Positions 56,501-64,000 of a DNA stretch of 64,000 nucleotides are shown one piece after another (positions within the stretch are counted from its first letter, which is position 1; each line of letters begins with the position of its first letter). Position numbers and translations under genes: made by a program. The notes beneath the pieces are model-generated. The model ran no database searches, was not told where the DNA came from, and saw only the letters and a list, made by a program, of their open reading frames with translations. Source of the stretch: Candidatus Melainabacteria bacterium MEL.A1 (GTDB lineage Bacteria > Cyanobacteriota > Vampirovibrionia > Gastranaerophilales > Gastranaerophilaceae); assembly GCA_001765415.1 (NCBI GenBank), contig CP017245.1:62001-126000 (forward strand), written 5' to 3'.

Positions 56501-57475
56501 TTATAAGATATTTTTTATAAACATTTTTGTAAACGGTTTGTTGAAAAAACCGTATAATTGTGTTCCAACCATTTTTAAAGATTTCCCATCTTTGCACATT
56601 ACAATGATTGTTCGAGATTTGTAGTGAGTACAAATAATGTCACCAATTTTTGGATTTTTAATATTTGATTTCTCGAGAATTTTTTGCGTGTATTCTTTAT
56701 CTAAGATTTTTAATTTATATGGGTTTGGAATAAAGTATTTTGTCTTATAAGTTACATAGCAAGGTAGCCACGGATGAAAAGCCTTTATTCGAGATTGAAT
56801 TTGTTCTGCTGTTTCTTTTTCAAAATTCAGCATCATATCAGTCGGTTTTATATTTGTGAAATATGTTGCCTCTTTTTCGTTTTGTGGAACAGGTATTATC
56901 AAACCTTCGCCTAGTTTTGACAGAATTTCCGAACATAACAACCTCGCCTGATAAACAGTTCTGTCTTTCAGTTCTTTTGAGGTATCGTCAGGTAGAATTT
57001 CAATTTCTTTTTGGATTAAAATATTTCCTTTATCAAAATTTTCGTCAATTAGGTGAAATGTCACTCCAGATTTTTTTTCGTTGTGTAAAATTGTTTGCAA
57101 ATACGGGTTAGGTCCTCTGTATTTTGGTAAAAAAGATGGATGAACATTTACAGATGCGATTGTTGGAGTATCAATAATATCCTTTTTAAGCCTTTCTCTC
57201 CAAGTTCCGACAAGCAAAATATCAGCATTTAATTTTATTAATTCGTTTTTAAATTCTTTTGAATTTGCGGATTTGCAATTTATTTCATGTATTTTTTTAT
57301 TTTTTATAAGAGTTACCTCATAAGAGGTTTTGAAAAAATCACGTAGTTTTAGCAAAAGTGGTGGCATTACAGTTTTTTCATAACGCAAAACTCCAACTAT
57401 TTCACATCCCGCTGATAATGTGCCTTCTATTAAATTAGAAAGCATTTCGCCTTTTCCAATTATAACGACTTTCAT
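56501..57475 (-). CDS. formyltransferase-family protein (methionyl-tRNA formyltransferase-like)
   Basis: 324 residues. The formyltransferase active site is present: NVHPSFLPKYRGPNPY (about 109-124, with the Asn and His) and GVTFHLIDENFDKGNIL (about 135-151, with the Asp). A C-terminal domain of about 110 residues has the barrel-like pattern of Fmt. The N-terminus (VVIIGKGEMLSNLIEG) lacks the typical Fmt FMGTP motif, so a sugar-nucleotide formyltransferase remains possible. It follows smpB by 15 nt, and GGGGTC precedes the ATG. Confidence 0.75.
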   Translation of the reverse strand: MKVVIIGKGEMLSNLIEGTLSAGCEIVGVLRYEKTVMPPLLLKLRDFFKTSYEVTLIKNKKIHEINCKSANSKEFKNELIKLNADILLVGTWRERLKKDIIDTPTIASVNVHPSFLPKYRGPNPYLQTILHNEKKSGVTFHLIDENFDKGNILIQKEIEILPDDTSKELKDRTVYQARLLCSEILSKLGEGLIIPVPQNEKEATYFTNIKPTDMMLNFEKETAEQIQSRIKAFHPWLPCYVTYKTKYFIPNPYKLKILDKEYTQKILEKSNIKNPKIGDIICTHYKSRTIIVMCKDGKSLKMVGTQLYGFFNKPFTKMFIKNIL

Positions 57476-57490
57476 ATTGACCCCATAAAA

Positions 57491-57943
57491 TTAGTATCTG
57501 ATTTTGGATGCTCTGTCAATTTCTCGTTTTTGGTCTTTTCTTGCAATATCTTCTCGTTTGTCGTGAAGCTTTTTACCTTTAGCTAAGCCGATTTCAATTT
57601 TCGCAAAACCGTGTGACAAAAAAACTTCCAATGGGACAATTGTAAAACTGTCTTGTTTTACTTTGTTTTGGATTTTTAGAATTTCTTTTTTAGTCATTAA
57701 AAGTTTTCTTGTACGTTCTGCATCGTGGTTAAAACGATTTCCTTGCTCGTAAGGAGAAATGTGACATTTGTATAGAAAAATTTCGTTATCTTCAATTTTG
57801 CAAAAACTATCTTTCAAATTTATTGCATTTTTTCTGATAGATTTAATTTCTGTTCCAGTCAAAACAATACCTGCAACGAATTTTTCTAAGATTGTAAAAT
57901 CGTGAAACGCTTTTCTGTTAGTTGTAATAATTTTTCTATCCAT
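57491..57943 (-). CDS. smpB: SsrA-binding protein
   Basis: 150 residues. RKAFHDFTILEKFVAGIVLTG near the N-terminus, then SIRKNAINLKDSF, HISPYEQGN and the basic C-terminal tail KKLHDKREDIARKDQKRE are all diagnostic. SmpB carries tmRNA to stalled ribosomes. The tmRNA gene is not in this window. The promoter geometry makes its mRNA leaderless. Confidence 0.97.
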   Translation of the reverse strand: MDRKIITTNRKAFHDFTILEKFVAGIVLTGTEIKSIRKNAINLKDSFCKIEDNEIFLYKCHISPYEQGNRFNHDAERTRKLLMTKKEILKIQNKVKQDSFTIVPLEVFLSHGFAKIEIGLAKGKKLHDKREDIARKDQKREIDRASKIRY

Positions 57944-57949
57944 AAGCAG

Positions 57950-57978
57950 ATTATATCATTTAAGAATATTCTTAGCAA
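57950..57978 (-). promoter_or_regulatory. predicted leaderless promoter of smpB
   Basis: On the minus strand TTGCTA (57973-57978), 17-nt spacer, TATAAT (57950-57955), 6 nt to the ATG at 57943. Confidence 0.65.
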
Positions 57979-57990
57979 GTGGAGATTTTA

Positions 57991-58947
57991 TTATTCATAA
58001 AGAAAACATTTAACTTTATGCGTTGCCCCTTTTTCTAGTGGAACACAAGTTTTACATTTCTCCATAACGTAAGGGCATCTTGTATGGAATTTACATCCAC
58101 TTGGCAAATCTGCTGGAGATGGTAAATCTCCTTTTAGTGTCATTTTTTTACCTGTTTTGTTTATTTGTGGAACTGAATTTAACAAAGCTTTTGTGTACGG
58201 ATGATAAGGATTAGAAAAAATCTCATTAGTATCCCCAATTTCAACTATTTCACCCAAATACATTATTGCAACTCTGTCTGCAAGATATTCAATTACGCTC
58301 ATATCGTGAGTAATTAGGAAAAATGTCAAATTGTATTTGTCTTTAAGTTCTTTGATTAAATTAATAACCTGTGCTTGAATACTTACATCTAATGCACTAA
58401 CAGGTTCATCTGCAAGTATAAATTCTGGATTAAGCACTAATGCTCTTGCTATTGCAATTCTTTGTCTTTGTCCGCCTGAAAATTCGTGAGGATACAAGTC
58501 TAAACAACTTTCTTCTAAACCGACGAGTTTGATTTTTTCACTTATTATTTTTTTTATTTCTTGTTTAGAAAAATTTGTATTTATTTCAAGCGGTTCTTTT
58601 AAAATATCAAAAATTTTCATTTTAGGGTTAAGGCTTGCGTAAGGATTTTGGAAAATCATTTGTGCGTGTTTTCGAAACTCTTTTAAATCTTTTTTGCTAA
58701 AAGATAAAATATTTTTGTCTTCAAAAATTATTTCTCCTGATTTTGCAGGTTCAAGAGAAATTAACGCTTTTGCCAGAGTTGATTTTCCACAACCGGATTC
58801 GCCAGCGATTGCAAGGATTTCGCCCTTGTTGATATCCAAATTTACTCCATTTACTGCGTGGATTGTTTTTTCTCCTCCTAAAGCTCCTTTGGTTGTTTTA
58901 TATTCAACAAATAAATTATTAATTTTAAGAATTTTTTCTTTTTCCAT
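57991..58947 (-). CDS. oligopeptide/dipeptide ABC transporter ATP-binding protein (OppF/DppF type)
   Basis: 318 residues. Walker A GESGCGKST (about 48-56), signature FSGGQRQRIAIARAL (about 161-175) and Walker B FILADEPVSALDVS. The C-terminal oligopeptide-type extension has four cysteines (CKFHTRCPYVMEKCKTCVPL). It energises uptake of peptides or similar solutes; the permease and binding protein are not nearby, so it acts with subunits encoded elsewhere. A leaderless promoter precedes it. Confidence 0.93.
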   Translation of the reverse strand: MEKEKILKINNLFVEYKTTKGALGGEKTIHAVNGVNLDINKGEILAIAGESGCGKSTLAKALISLEPAKSGEIIFEDKNILSFSKKDLKEFRKHAQMIFQNPYASLNPKMKIFDILKEPLEINTNFSKQEIKKIISEKIKLVGLEESCLDLYPHEFSGGQRQRIAIARALVLNPEFILADEPVSALDVSIQAQVINLIKELKDKYNLTFFLITHDMSVIEYLADRVAIMYLGEIVEIGDTNEIFSNPYHPYTKALLNSVPQINKTGKKMTLKGDLPSPADLPSGCKFHTRCPYVMEKCKTCVPLEKGATHKVKCFLYE

Positions 58948-58953
58948 ACAGAA

Positions 58954-58982
58954 ATATTAGCTTAATTTTTTAATAAATGCAA
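58954..58982 (-). promoter_or_regulatory. predicted leaderless promoter of the OppF-like gene
   Basis: On the minus strand TTGCAT (58977-58982), 17-nt spacer, TAATAT (58954-58959), 6 nt to the ATG at 58947. The -10 is weak but the spacing repeats that of the other cases. Confidence 0.5.
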
Positions 58983-58993
58983 TTACTCTGATG

Positions 58994-59022
58994 TTGAAAA
59001 ATAGAAAACAATATGTTATAAT
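58994..59022 (+). promoter_or_regulatory. promoter of the intact prepilin gene
   Basis: TTGAAA (58994-58999), 17-nt spacer, TATAAT (59017-59022). Transcription near 59029 gives a leader of about 22 nt carrying GAGG. The -35 is the same as at the two G10 prepilin loci. Confidence 0.7.
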
Positions 59023-59050
59023 TAGAATGTAATACGATTTTTGAGGATAT

Positions 59051-59716
59051 ATGATGAAATTTAATAACGGTTTTACGTTGGCTGAAGTTCTTGTAACACT
59101 CGGTATTATTGGTGTGGTATCAGCTATGACAGTTCCAACATTGATGCAAAATTATCAACGTCAAAGTTATGTAACTCAATTGCATAAGGTTTATAACGAA
59201 GTTAGTCAAGCTATGGTGCAATATCAAAATGATAGAAATGCTTTGAATTTAAATGAAGCAGGGTTAAATTCTCAAGCTGCATTTGATGCAATGGTTCCAC
59301 AGTATTTCAAAACTGTTCAAAAATGCGATAATTCATTAACTCCGTGTTTCCCTGCAACAACAAGTTATAAAAAGATGTCAGGAGTTGCCCTATCAGAGAC
59401 AGTTTATGATGTTAGAACATCTTATGTATTAGCAAGTGGTGCTTCTGTGAGATTTAACTACGTAGTGAGTGGAAATAGAATTTGTCATATTCAAGTTGAC
59501 GTAAATGGTAGAAAAGGACCAAATATATTAGGTCGTGATTTATTTACACTATCAATTTACAATGATGGAACAATTGACGAAAACGGAACTTCTGCTCCTG
59601 TTTCAGAAACTGATAGAAATACCGCATTTACGGCAGGATGTAATGGCTCTACCGGTGACAATGTTTATGGATGCTTTGGTAAAATCTTAAACGATAATTG
59701 GCAGATGACTTATTAA
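59051..59716 (+). CDS. type IV prepilin-like protein (intact)
   Basis: 221 residues with a short leader MMKFNNG, cleavage before F, then FTLAEVLVTLGIIGVVSAM as the N-terminal helix. The globular part has two cysteine pairs (CDNSLTPC and CNGSTGDNVYGC) and ends NDNWQMTY. This is the class III/type IV pilin or pseudopilin layout, exported and assembled by a type IV pilus or type II-like machine not encoded here. GAGG stands 4 or 7 nt before the two adjacent ATGs. Unlike the G10 loci it has no tract and needs no frame change. Confidence 0.88.
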   Translation: MMKFNNGFTLAEVLVTLGIIGVVSAMTVPTLMQNYQRQSYVTQLHKVYNEVSQAMVQYQNDRNALNLNEAGLNSQAAFDAMVPQYFKTVQKCDNSLTPCFPATTSYKKMSGVALSETVYDVRTSYVLASGASVRFNYVVSGNRICHIQVDVNGRKGPNILGRDLFTLSIYNDGTIDENGTSAPVSETDRNTAFTAGCNGSTGDNVYGCFGKILNDNWQMTY

Positions 59717-60309
59717 AGTTCTCGTCTGCCTTCAATGGCTTTTGCAATTGTTATTTCGTCGGCGTATTCTAAATCTGCACCGACCGGTAGTCCGAATGCA
59801 ATTCGAGAAATTTTTATGCCGAACGGTTTAATTAATTTGTTTAGATAAAGGCTTGTTGCTTCGCCTTCTACAGAAGGGCTTAGTGCAAGGATAACCTCTT
59901 TTACGTTTTCATCAGTAAGTCTGTTTAGAAGTTCTTTTATTCTGATATCATCAGCACCAATTCCATCCATTGGCGAGATTAATCCTTGCAATACGTGATA
60001 CAACCCTTTGTATTCGTTTGTTTTTTCAATAGCTATCAAATCCTTTGTTTCTGCAACTACACAAATTGTAGATTTATCTCTTTGTGGGGATGTACAGATT
60101 TCACAAGGGCTTGTTGACGAAAGATTAAAACATATTTCGCATGTTTTGGTATTTTCTTTCGCATCAAGCATGCTTTGTGCAAATTTTTCCACCTCAGACT
60201 TTGGCATTCTAAGCAAATAAAATGCCATTCTTTGCGCTGATTTTGGTCCTACTGACGGAAATTTTTGAAAATGCTCTATTAATGATGCTATTGATTTTGG
60301 GTAAATCAT
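59713..60309 (-). CDS. recR: recombination protein RecR
   Basis: 198 residues. A helix-hairpin-helix region (FPSVGPKSAQRMAFYLL) is followed by the C4 zinc finger CEIC...CEIC (about 55-70) and the Toprim domain (ICVVAETKDLIAIE, then SPSVEGEATSLYL). It acts with RecO/RecF in gap repair. Its start codon overlaps the stop of the ybaB gene (TAATG) and its end overlaps the convergent prepilin by 4 nt. Confidence 0.96.
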   Translation of the reverse strand: MIYPKSIASLIEHFQKFPSVGPKSAQRMAFYLLRMPKSEVEKFAQSMLDAKENTKTCEICFNLSSTSPCEICTSPQRDKSTICVVAETKDLIAIEKTNEYKGLYHVLQGLISPMDGIGADDIRIKELLNRLTDENVKEVILALSPSVEGEATSLYLNKLIKPFGIKISRIAFGLPVGADLEYADEITIAKAIEGRREL

Positions 60310-60644
60310 TAGAAATTTAGTCCCGGAATATTAAGTCCGCCTGTAACGGCTTTCATTTTGTCTTCCATAGCTTTTGAAGCTTTATCACTTGCTTGTTTAA
60401 TAGCAGAAGAAATAATATCTTCAAGCATTTCTACTGTATCAGCATCAATAGCTGAAGGATTTTCTGGGTCAATTGCTTCTGCAGTCAATTTGATAGATTT
60501 GAATTTGCCTTGACCATCGCAGATAACTTTTACTGCGCCATTTGCAGCTTCACCTGTGATTTCAAGGTTAGCAAGTTCTTGTTGAGTATCTTTCAATCTT
60601 TTTTGTATGCCTTGAGCTTGTTTCATCATTTGCATAATGTTCAT
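60309..60644 (-). CDS. YbaB/EbfC-family nucleoid-associated protein
   Basis: A 111-residue protein. The N-terminal helix (MQMMKQAQGIQKRLKDTQQE) and the beta-rich core (GAVKVICDGQGKFKSIKL) match the family. These dimers bind DNA and are commonly paired with recR, as here. GGAGAG precedes the ATG. Confidence 0.93.
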   Translation of the reverse strand: MNIMQMMKQAQGIQKRLKDTQQELANLEITGEAANGAVKVICDGQGKFKSIKLTAEAIDPENPSAIDADTVEMLEDIISSAIKQASDKASKAMEDKMKAVTGGLNIPGLNF

Positions 60645-60702
60645 AAGTTTTCTCTCCTAAGTCTAGTTATAATACACCTCGTGTACTCTTATTGTTACAC
60701 AA

Positions 60703-60731
60703 TTGGTTTTTCCCGAAATTTATTATATAAT
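60703..60731 (+). promoter_or_regulatory. predicted leaderless promoter of the matrixin-like protease
   Basis: TTGGTT (60703-60708), 17-nt spacer, TATAAT (60726-60731), 6 nt to the ATG at 60738. Confidence 0.6.
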
Positions 60732-60737
60732 AAAAAT

Positions 60738-61517
60738 ATGAAAAAATATACCTATGTTGCAGAATCTTTAAAAAACGGACAGATTATGCGTTGGACATTT
60801 ATGCCGTTAAATGTTTATATTGCTCCAATGAAGTTTTATTCAAAACAAGGTCAGGAATACAAATACCGTGATATGGTTATTAGAGCTTTGAATGAATGGC
60901 AAAATGCGACAAAGGGGAGAGTTGCTTTTAAAATTGTAAATAATTTGTTAGAATCCAATGTTAATATTGATTGGAAAAGGGTCGAAAGAAAGGCTCTCGG
61001 ACATTGTTATTTTAATTTTGACGGTGCTAACAGATTGTATGGGGCAGAAGTTGCAATTGGTTTGACAGAAGGATTGGTTCACGCAGATTATATGGATGAG
61101 AGTGAAGTTTATCATACTATTTTGCATGAAATAGGGCATGCTATCGGTTTAGGGCATAGCCACAATCCTGCTGATATTATGTACACTCCACATCAAAAGG
61201 GAATTAATACGATTTCGCAGGGTGACAAATTAACGGTTAATTGGCTTTATACACTTCCGCAAGGTGCTGATACTGCAGAAATTTCTGCAAAATACGGTAT
61301 TGGCGGAAGTAATGTTGATGAAATTATTGCAAAATTTATAGATAGAAAATCTCCAACAGAGTTTGAAAAAGTAAAATCTTCAATAAAAATGCCTAAGCGT
61401 GATTTGTTGGAAGAACAAGAAACACTTGCAAATCTTCGAAAATATCACATGGCTTTGCAAAATGTTCAAATATCCGAAGATATGAAAAAATTCTTTAACA
61501 ATCGCCCTAAGTATTGA
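60738..61517 (+). CDS. matrixin-type zinc metalloprotease
   Basis: 259 residues from the promoter-placed ATG; a longer open frame upstream to 60510 overlaps ybaB and its promoter and is rejected. The metzincin motif HEIGHAIGLGH supplies H130, E131, H134 and H140, and ADIMY (Met148) is the Met-turn. The layout resembles the catalytic domain of M10A proteases. No signal peptide is evident, so the place of action is unclear. It converges with and overlaps the next gene by 11 nt. Confidence 0.85.
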   Translation: MKKYTYVAESLKNGQIMRWTFMPLNVYIAPMKFYSKQGQEYKYRDMVIRALNEWQNATKGRVAFKIVNNLLESNVNIDWKRVERKALGHCYFNFDGANRLYGAEVAIGLTEGLVHADYMDESEVYHTILHEIGHAIGLGHSHNPADIMYTPHQKGINTISQGDKLTVNWLYTLPQGADTAEISAKYGIGGSNVDEIIAKFIDRKSPTEFEKVKSSIKMPKRDLLEEQETLANLRKYHMALQNVQISEDMKKFFNNRPKY

Positions 61518-62268
61518 TTTGGTAGTCAATTCCGAATTTGTTGAACAGATTATTGTAGAAATCTTTGTTGTTTATGATATCTTTTTTAGTTAATTCCATA
61601 TCAAAACCGGAATGTATATGAAACTTTGGATCTTTATGGAGGTTGTTTTTGACAACATTTTGGAGGTATTTATTTAAAATTTCATTGCCATTTTTTATGT
61701 AATCTTTTTTTGATGGGTCATTATTTGATAAGAATGTTTTTACATCTTCAACGTTTTTAGAAAATCTTGTATCATTTGAATGAACAAGTATATCTTCAAG
61801 TTTTTCCGTTAGTTCTTGTTTATCAGTTATAGCTGGTTTAAACTTAAATTTTGAGTGAAAAAATACGGCATTTCCCATAGAGAACAGTTTTATTTTGTTC
61901 ATTTTAGGATTTTCAAGTAAAATAATGATTTGTCCTAAGCGCATGGCAGATCCCACTCCTTGAACATTCCAATCTTGATGAAGGTTTTGGATAATGTTGT
62001 TATATAGCGTTCCATTATCTTTTATTGTATTGCTTGTACTTATCCCAAGATGTCTGCCTTCTTTATTTTCTACATCCACAAAAAATCTTTTTGCATCGGA
62101 GCTTGCTCTTACAAAACAATCTTCCGTCAAGTTGCCAGATTTTAGTTTAATTGGAAAATCTTCAAATATATTAACATAATTGTTTATTTTTTTGAATTTT
62201 AATGCTTCAAATGATATTGAGTTATGTTGTGGGGTTGTGGTGTATTGAGTATTGTTTGATATTTTCAT
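61507..62268 (-). CDS. hypothetical protein, possibly GNAT-like
   Basis: 253 residues from ATG 62268; an ATG seven codons upstream is an alternative, and neither has a ribosome-binding site. A TACAAT lies 7 nt before the chosen ATG. The N-terminus (MKISNNTQYTTTPQHNSISF) is polar and unstructured. A segment QGVGSAMRLGQIIILLENPK, then IKLFSMGNAVFFHSKFKF, recalls the cofactor-binding part and last strands of GNAT acetyltransferases. The match is weak and function is not assigned. Confidence 0.6.
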   Translation of the reverse strand: MKISNNTQYTTTPQHNSISFEALKFKKINNYVNIFEDFPIKLKSGNLTEDCFVRASSDAKRFFVDVENKEGRHLGISTSNTIKDNGTLYNNIIQNLHQDWNVQGVGSAMRLGQIIILLENPKMNKIKLFSMGNAVFFHSKFKFKPAITDKQELTEKLEDILVHSNDTRFSKNVEDVKTFLSNNDPSKKDYIKNGNEILNKYLQNVVKNNLHKDPKFHIHSGFDMELTKKDIINNKDFYNNLFNKFGIDYQINT

Positions 62269-62371
62269 GATGTGAATTGTAAACCTCATAAATGTAAAAA
62301 TTTGCTATTAAATTTTTTGGTTGTATAATTATTATTGTACTATAAGTTGATGATTAAGGGATATATAAAAT

Positions 62372-63244
62372 ATGACAGTTCAAGATTGGTTTGAAAAACG
62401 TAAACAAGCTCAAATTCAACGTCGTGAGCTTGAAGGTAGAGTAGAATTGGATATGGACCCTAATTTGTGGGTTAAATGTGTTCATTGTGACGCTCAGCTT
62501 TTGAAAGAAGATTTAGAAAAGAACGATATGGTATGCCCTGTTTGTGACTACCATTTCAGGATAAATGCGAGAAAGCGTATTAAACAATTATTTGACGAGA
62601 ACTCTTTTGAGGAATTGTTTACGGATGTAAGACCAACAGACCCGTTAGAATTTACGGATACTGAAAGTTATAAAAGCAGACTTGAAAAAGCTCAGAAAAA
62701 AACAGGTTTAAATGATGCCGTAATTACAGGTATTGCGACTATTAAAGGAAACAAATTAGCAACTGCGGTTATGGATTTTGATTTTATGGGCGGTTCAATG
62801 GGGAGTGTAGTTGGCGAAAAAGTTACACGCATAATTGAAAAAGCTATTGAACTTCGTTTGCCTGTGCTTGCAATCACCTCATCAGGTGGGGCTAGAATGC
62901 AAGAAAGCGCACTAAGTTTGATGCAAATGGCTAAAACATCTTGTGCAGTTTCAAAACTTGATGATGAAGGTCTTTTATACATCAATCTTTTAACAGAGCC
63001 GACATTTGGCGGAATTACTGCAAGTTTTGGCATGTTAGGTGATATTATTGTTGCGGAACAAGGAGCAAGAATTGGTTTTGCTGGTCGTCGTGTTATTGAA
63101 CAGACAATCAGACAGAAGTTGCCGTCAGATTTCCAAACTGCAGAATATTTGTTGAAATATGGTCAAGTTGACGTTGTTTCTGCTCGTAAGGATTTGCGTG
63201 ATACTTTGGCTAAGATTTTAGAAGCACATAAGGGGGTAAAATAA
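62372..63244 (+). CDS. accD: acetyl-CoA carboxylase carboxyltransferase subunit beta
   Basis: 290 residues. The C4 zinc finger CVHC...CPVC (about 31-53) is followed by the crotonase-like carboxyltransferase core (FMGGSMGSVVGEKVTR, SSGGARMQES, EPTFGGITASFGML). It makes malonyl-CoA for fatty-acid synthesis with AccA, whose start codon overlaps its stop. AAGGGA precedes the ATG. Confidence 0.96.
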   Translation: MTVQDWFEKRKQAQIQRRELEGRVELDMDPNLWVKCVHCDAQLLKEDLEKNDMVCPVCDYHFRINARKRIKQLFDENSFEELFTDVRPTDPLEFTDTESYKSRLEKAQKKTGLNDAVITGIATIKGNKLATAVMDFDFMGGSMGSVVGEKVTRIIEKAIELRLPVLAITSSGGARMQESALSLMQMAKTSCAVSKLDDEGLLYINLLTEPTFGGITASFGMLGDIIVAEQGARIGFAGRRVIEQTIRQKLPSDFQTAEYLLKYGQVDVVSARKDLRDTLAKILEAHKGVK

Positions 63245-64000
63245 TGAGTGCAGTTTTAGATTTTGAAAAACCCATTATGGAAATTCAAGAAAAAATTGAA
63301 GAACTAAGAAAGATAAGTTTGGAGTCAGGCATGGATTTTAATAAAGAAATTGAAACTTTTGAACAACAGGCAGAAGATTGCAGAAAAGAATTGTATTCTA
63401 ATTTGAAACCTTCTCAAAAACTTCAAATCGCAAGACACCCTGAACGTCCAAATTTCTTAGATTATGTAAATAATATTTGTGAAGATTTTGTTGAACTTCA
63501 CGGTGACAGAGAAGGTATGGATGATAGAGCTATCATTGGCGGTTTAGCTAAAATTGACGGTCGCCCTGTTATGATTATCGGAACTATGAAGGGTAAGTCA
63601 ACAAAAGAAAATTTGGAATATAACTTCGGCATGCCTCAACCTCAAGGGTATAGAAAAGCTTTGAGATTGTTTAAACACGCAAGTAAATTCAATATTCCGA
63701 TTGTAACTTTGATTGATACTCCGGGTGCATATCCTGGAATTAGTGCAGAGGAAACTAATCAGGGGGGCGCAATCGCAGTTAACCTTAGAGAGATGGCAAA
63801 ATTGAATGTTCCTGTAATTGCTATTATTACCGGTGAGGGCTGCTCAGGTGGTGCATTAGGTTTGGCAGTGGCTGATAAAGTATTCTTGCTAGAACATGCT
63901 TATTACACAGTTATTTCTCCAGAAGGTTGCGCTTCAATTTTGTGGAGAGATGCCACAAAAGCTGCTGATGCCGCTGATGCTTTGAAAATTACTGCAAAAG
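63244..64000 (+). CDS. accA: acetyl-CoA carboxylase carboxyltransferase subunit alpha (3' end outside window)
   Basis: The ATG overlaps the accD stop (TAATG) and the frame stays open to the window end, giving 252 residues. An N-terminal helical region (IMEIQEKIEELRKISLESGM) is followed by the core with DFVELHGDREGMDDRAIIGG, TLIDTPGAYPGISAEE, and GEGCSGGALGLAVAD, all typical of AccA. It partners AccD, and the overlap should keep the two subunits in equal amounts. Confidence 0.96.
   Translation, partial: MSAVLDFEKPIMEIQEKIEELRKISLESGMDFNKEIETFEQQAEDCRKELYSNLKPSQKLQIARHPERPNFLDYVNNICEDFVELHGDREGMDDRAIIGGLAKIDGRPVMIIGTMKGKSTKENLEYNFGMPQPQGYRKALRLFKHASKFNIPIVTLIDTPGAYPGISAEETNQGGAIAVNLREMAKLNVPVIAIITGEGCSGGALGLAVADKVFLLEHAYYTVISPEGCASILWRDATKAADAADALKITAK

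Noticed and set aside
60510..60737. 76-codon upstream extension of the matrixin-like gene
   Set aside because: It overlaps the divergent ybaB gene and its promoter, and a TATAAT box lies 6 nt before the ATG at 60738.

Overview
The window is strongly AT-rich, gene-dense DNA from a diderm (Gram-negative-type) bacterium. Diderm cues are a TolC-family outer-membrane channel with an RND pump, a lipobox-bearing adaptor and GlmU. Three features point to an anaerobic relative of Cyanobacteria, most likely Candidatus Gastranaerophilales (Melainabacteria/Vampirovibrionia): prepilins with the FTLAEVLITLGIIGVV signature, an LL-diaminopimelate aminotransferase, and the [FeFe]-hydrogenase maturase HydG. 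This placement is an inference from protein character and was not tested by phylogeny. The left edge cuts a TPR gene and the right edge cuts accA.

Layout. 1-3.9 kb: TPR protein, a tRNA cluster (Tyr-GUA, Thr-GGU, Thr-UGU, decayed tRNA copies), a DUF486 protein, a GT39-like glycosyltransferase and tRNA-Gly(CCC). 3.9-9.5 kb: a heavy-metal-type RND efflux operon. 9.6-13.2 kb: tRNA-Gly(GCC) and dnaE. 13.3-16.1 kb: a broken prepilin gene, dispersed repeats and a tandem pair of WYL-like regulators. 16.2-24.9 kb: anmK, nnrD, trmL, a CDP-alcohol phosphotransferase, an oxidoreductase, a GT2, and a dacB/nitrilase/DUF374 acyltransferase operon. 25-31.6 kb: tig, clpP, a small double zinc-finger protein, clpX and polA. 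32-36.7 kb: two genes interrupted at G10 tracts (a prepilin and a 749-residue HExxH protein) on either side of tlyA. 36.9-46.8 kb: metK, yibE/F-like, ruvB, dapL, a 1167-residue zinc-ribbon/degenerate ATPase/TPR protein and glgA. 46.9-49.1 kb: an EamA transporter, repeats and a second G10-interrupted prepilin. 49.1-64 kb: typA, an MFS transporter, glmU, mnmA, hydG, a cobalamin-riboswitch-like RNA with no gene behind it, an fmt-like gene, smpB, an oppF-like ATPase, an intact prepilin, recR, ybaB, a matrixin-type protease, an unknown protein, accD and accA.

Three observations stand out. (1) Three genes 2-16 kb apart each carry TC-G10-CAAT early in the reading frame. All three are out of frame at G10, and all three become full-length with one extra G (or a -1 slip). 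This looks like a shared contingency (phase-variation) or recoding device acting on surface or secreted proteins. Two of the loci also share an identical 35-nt block around the tract and a near-identical 36-nt promoter. (2) At least eight genes have promoters with the same geometry, -35/N17/-10/N6/ATG, which puts the expected transcription start on the A of the start codon. Leaderless mRNAs appear common here. (3) A compact cobalamin-like aptamer with a perfect 8-bp closing stem is followed by a terminator and by no same-strand gene.

Most other genes are housekeeping genes. Repeats cluster around the prepilin loci. No transposase, CRISPR array, rRNA or replication origin was seen.
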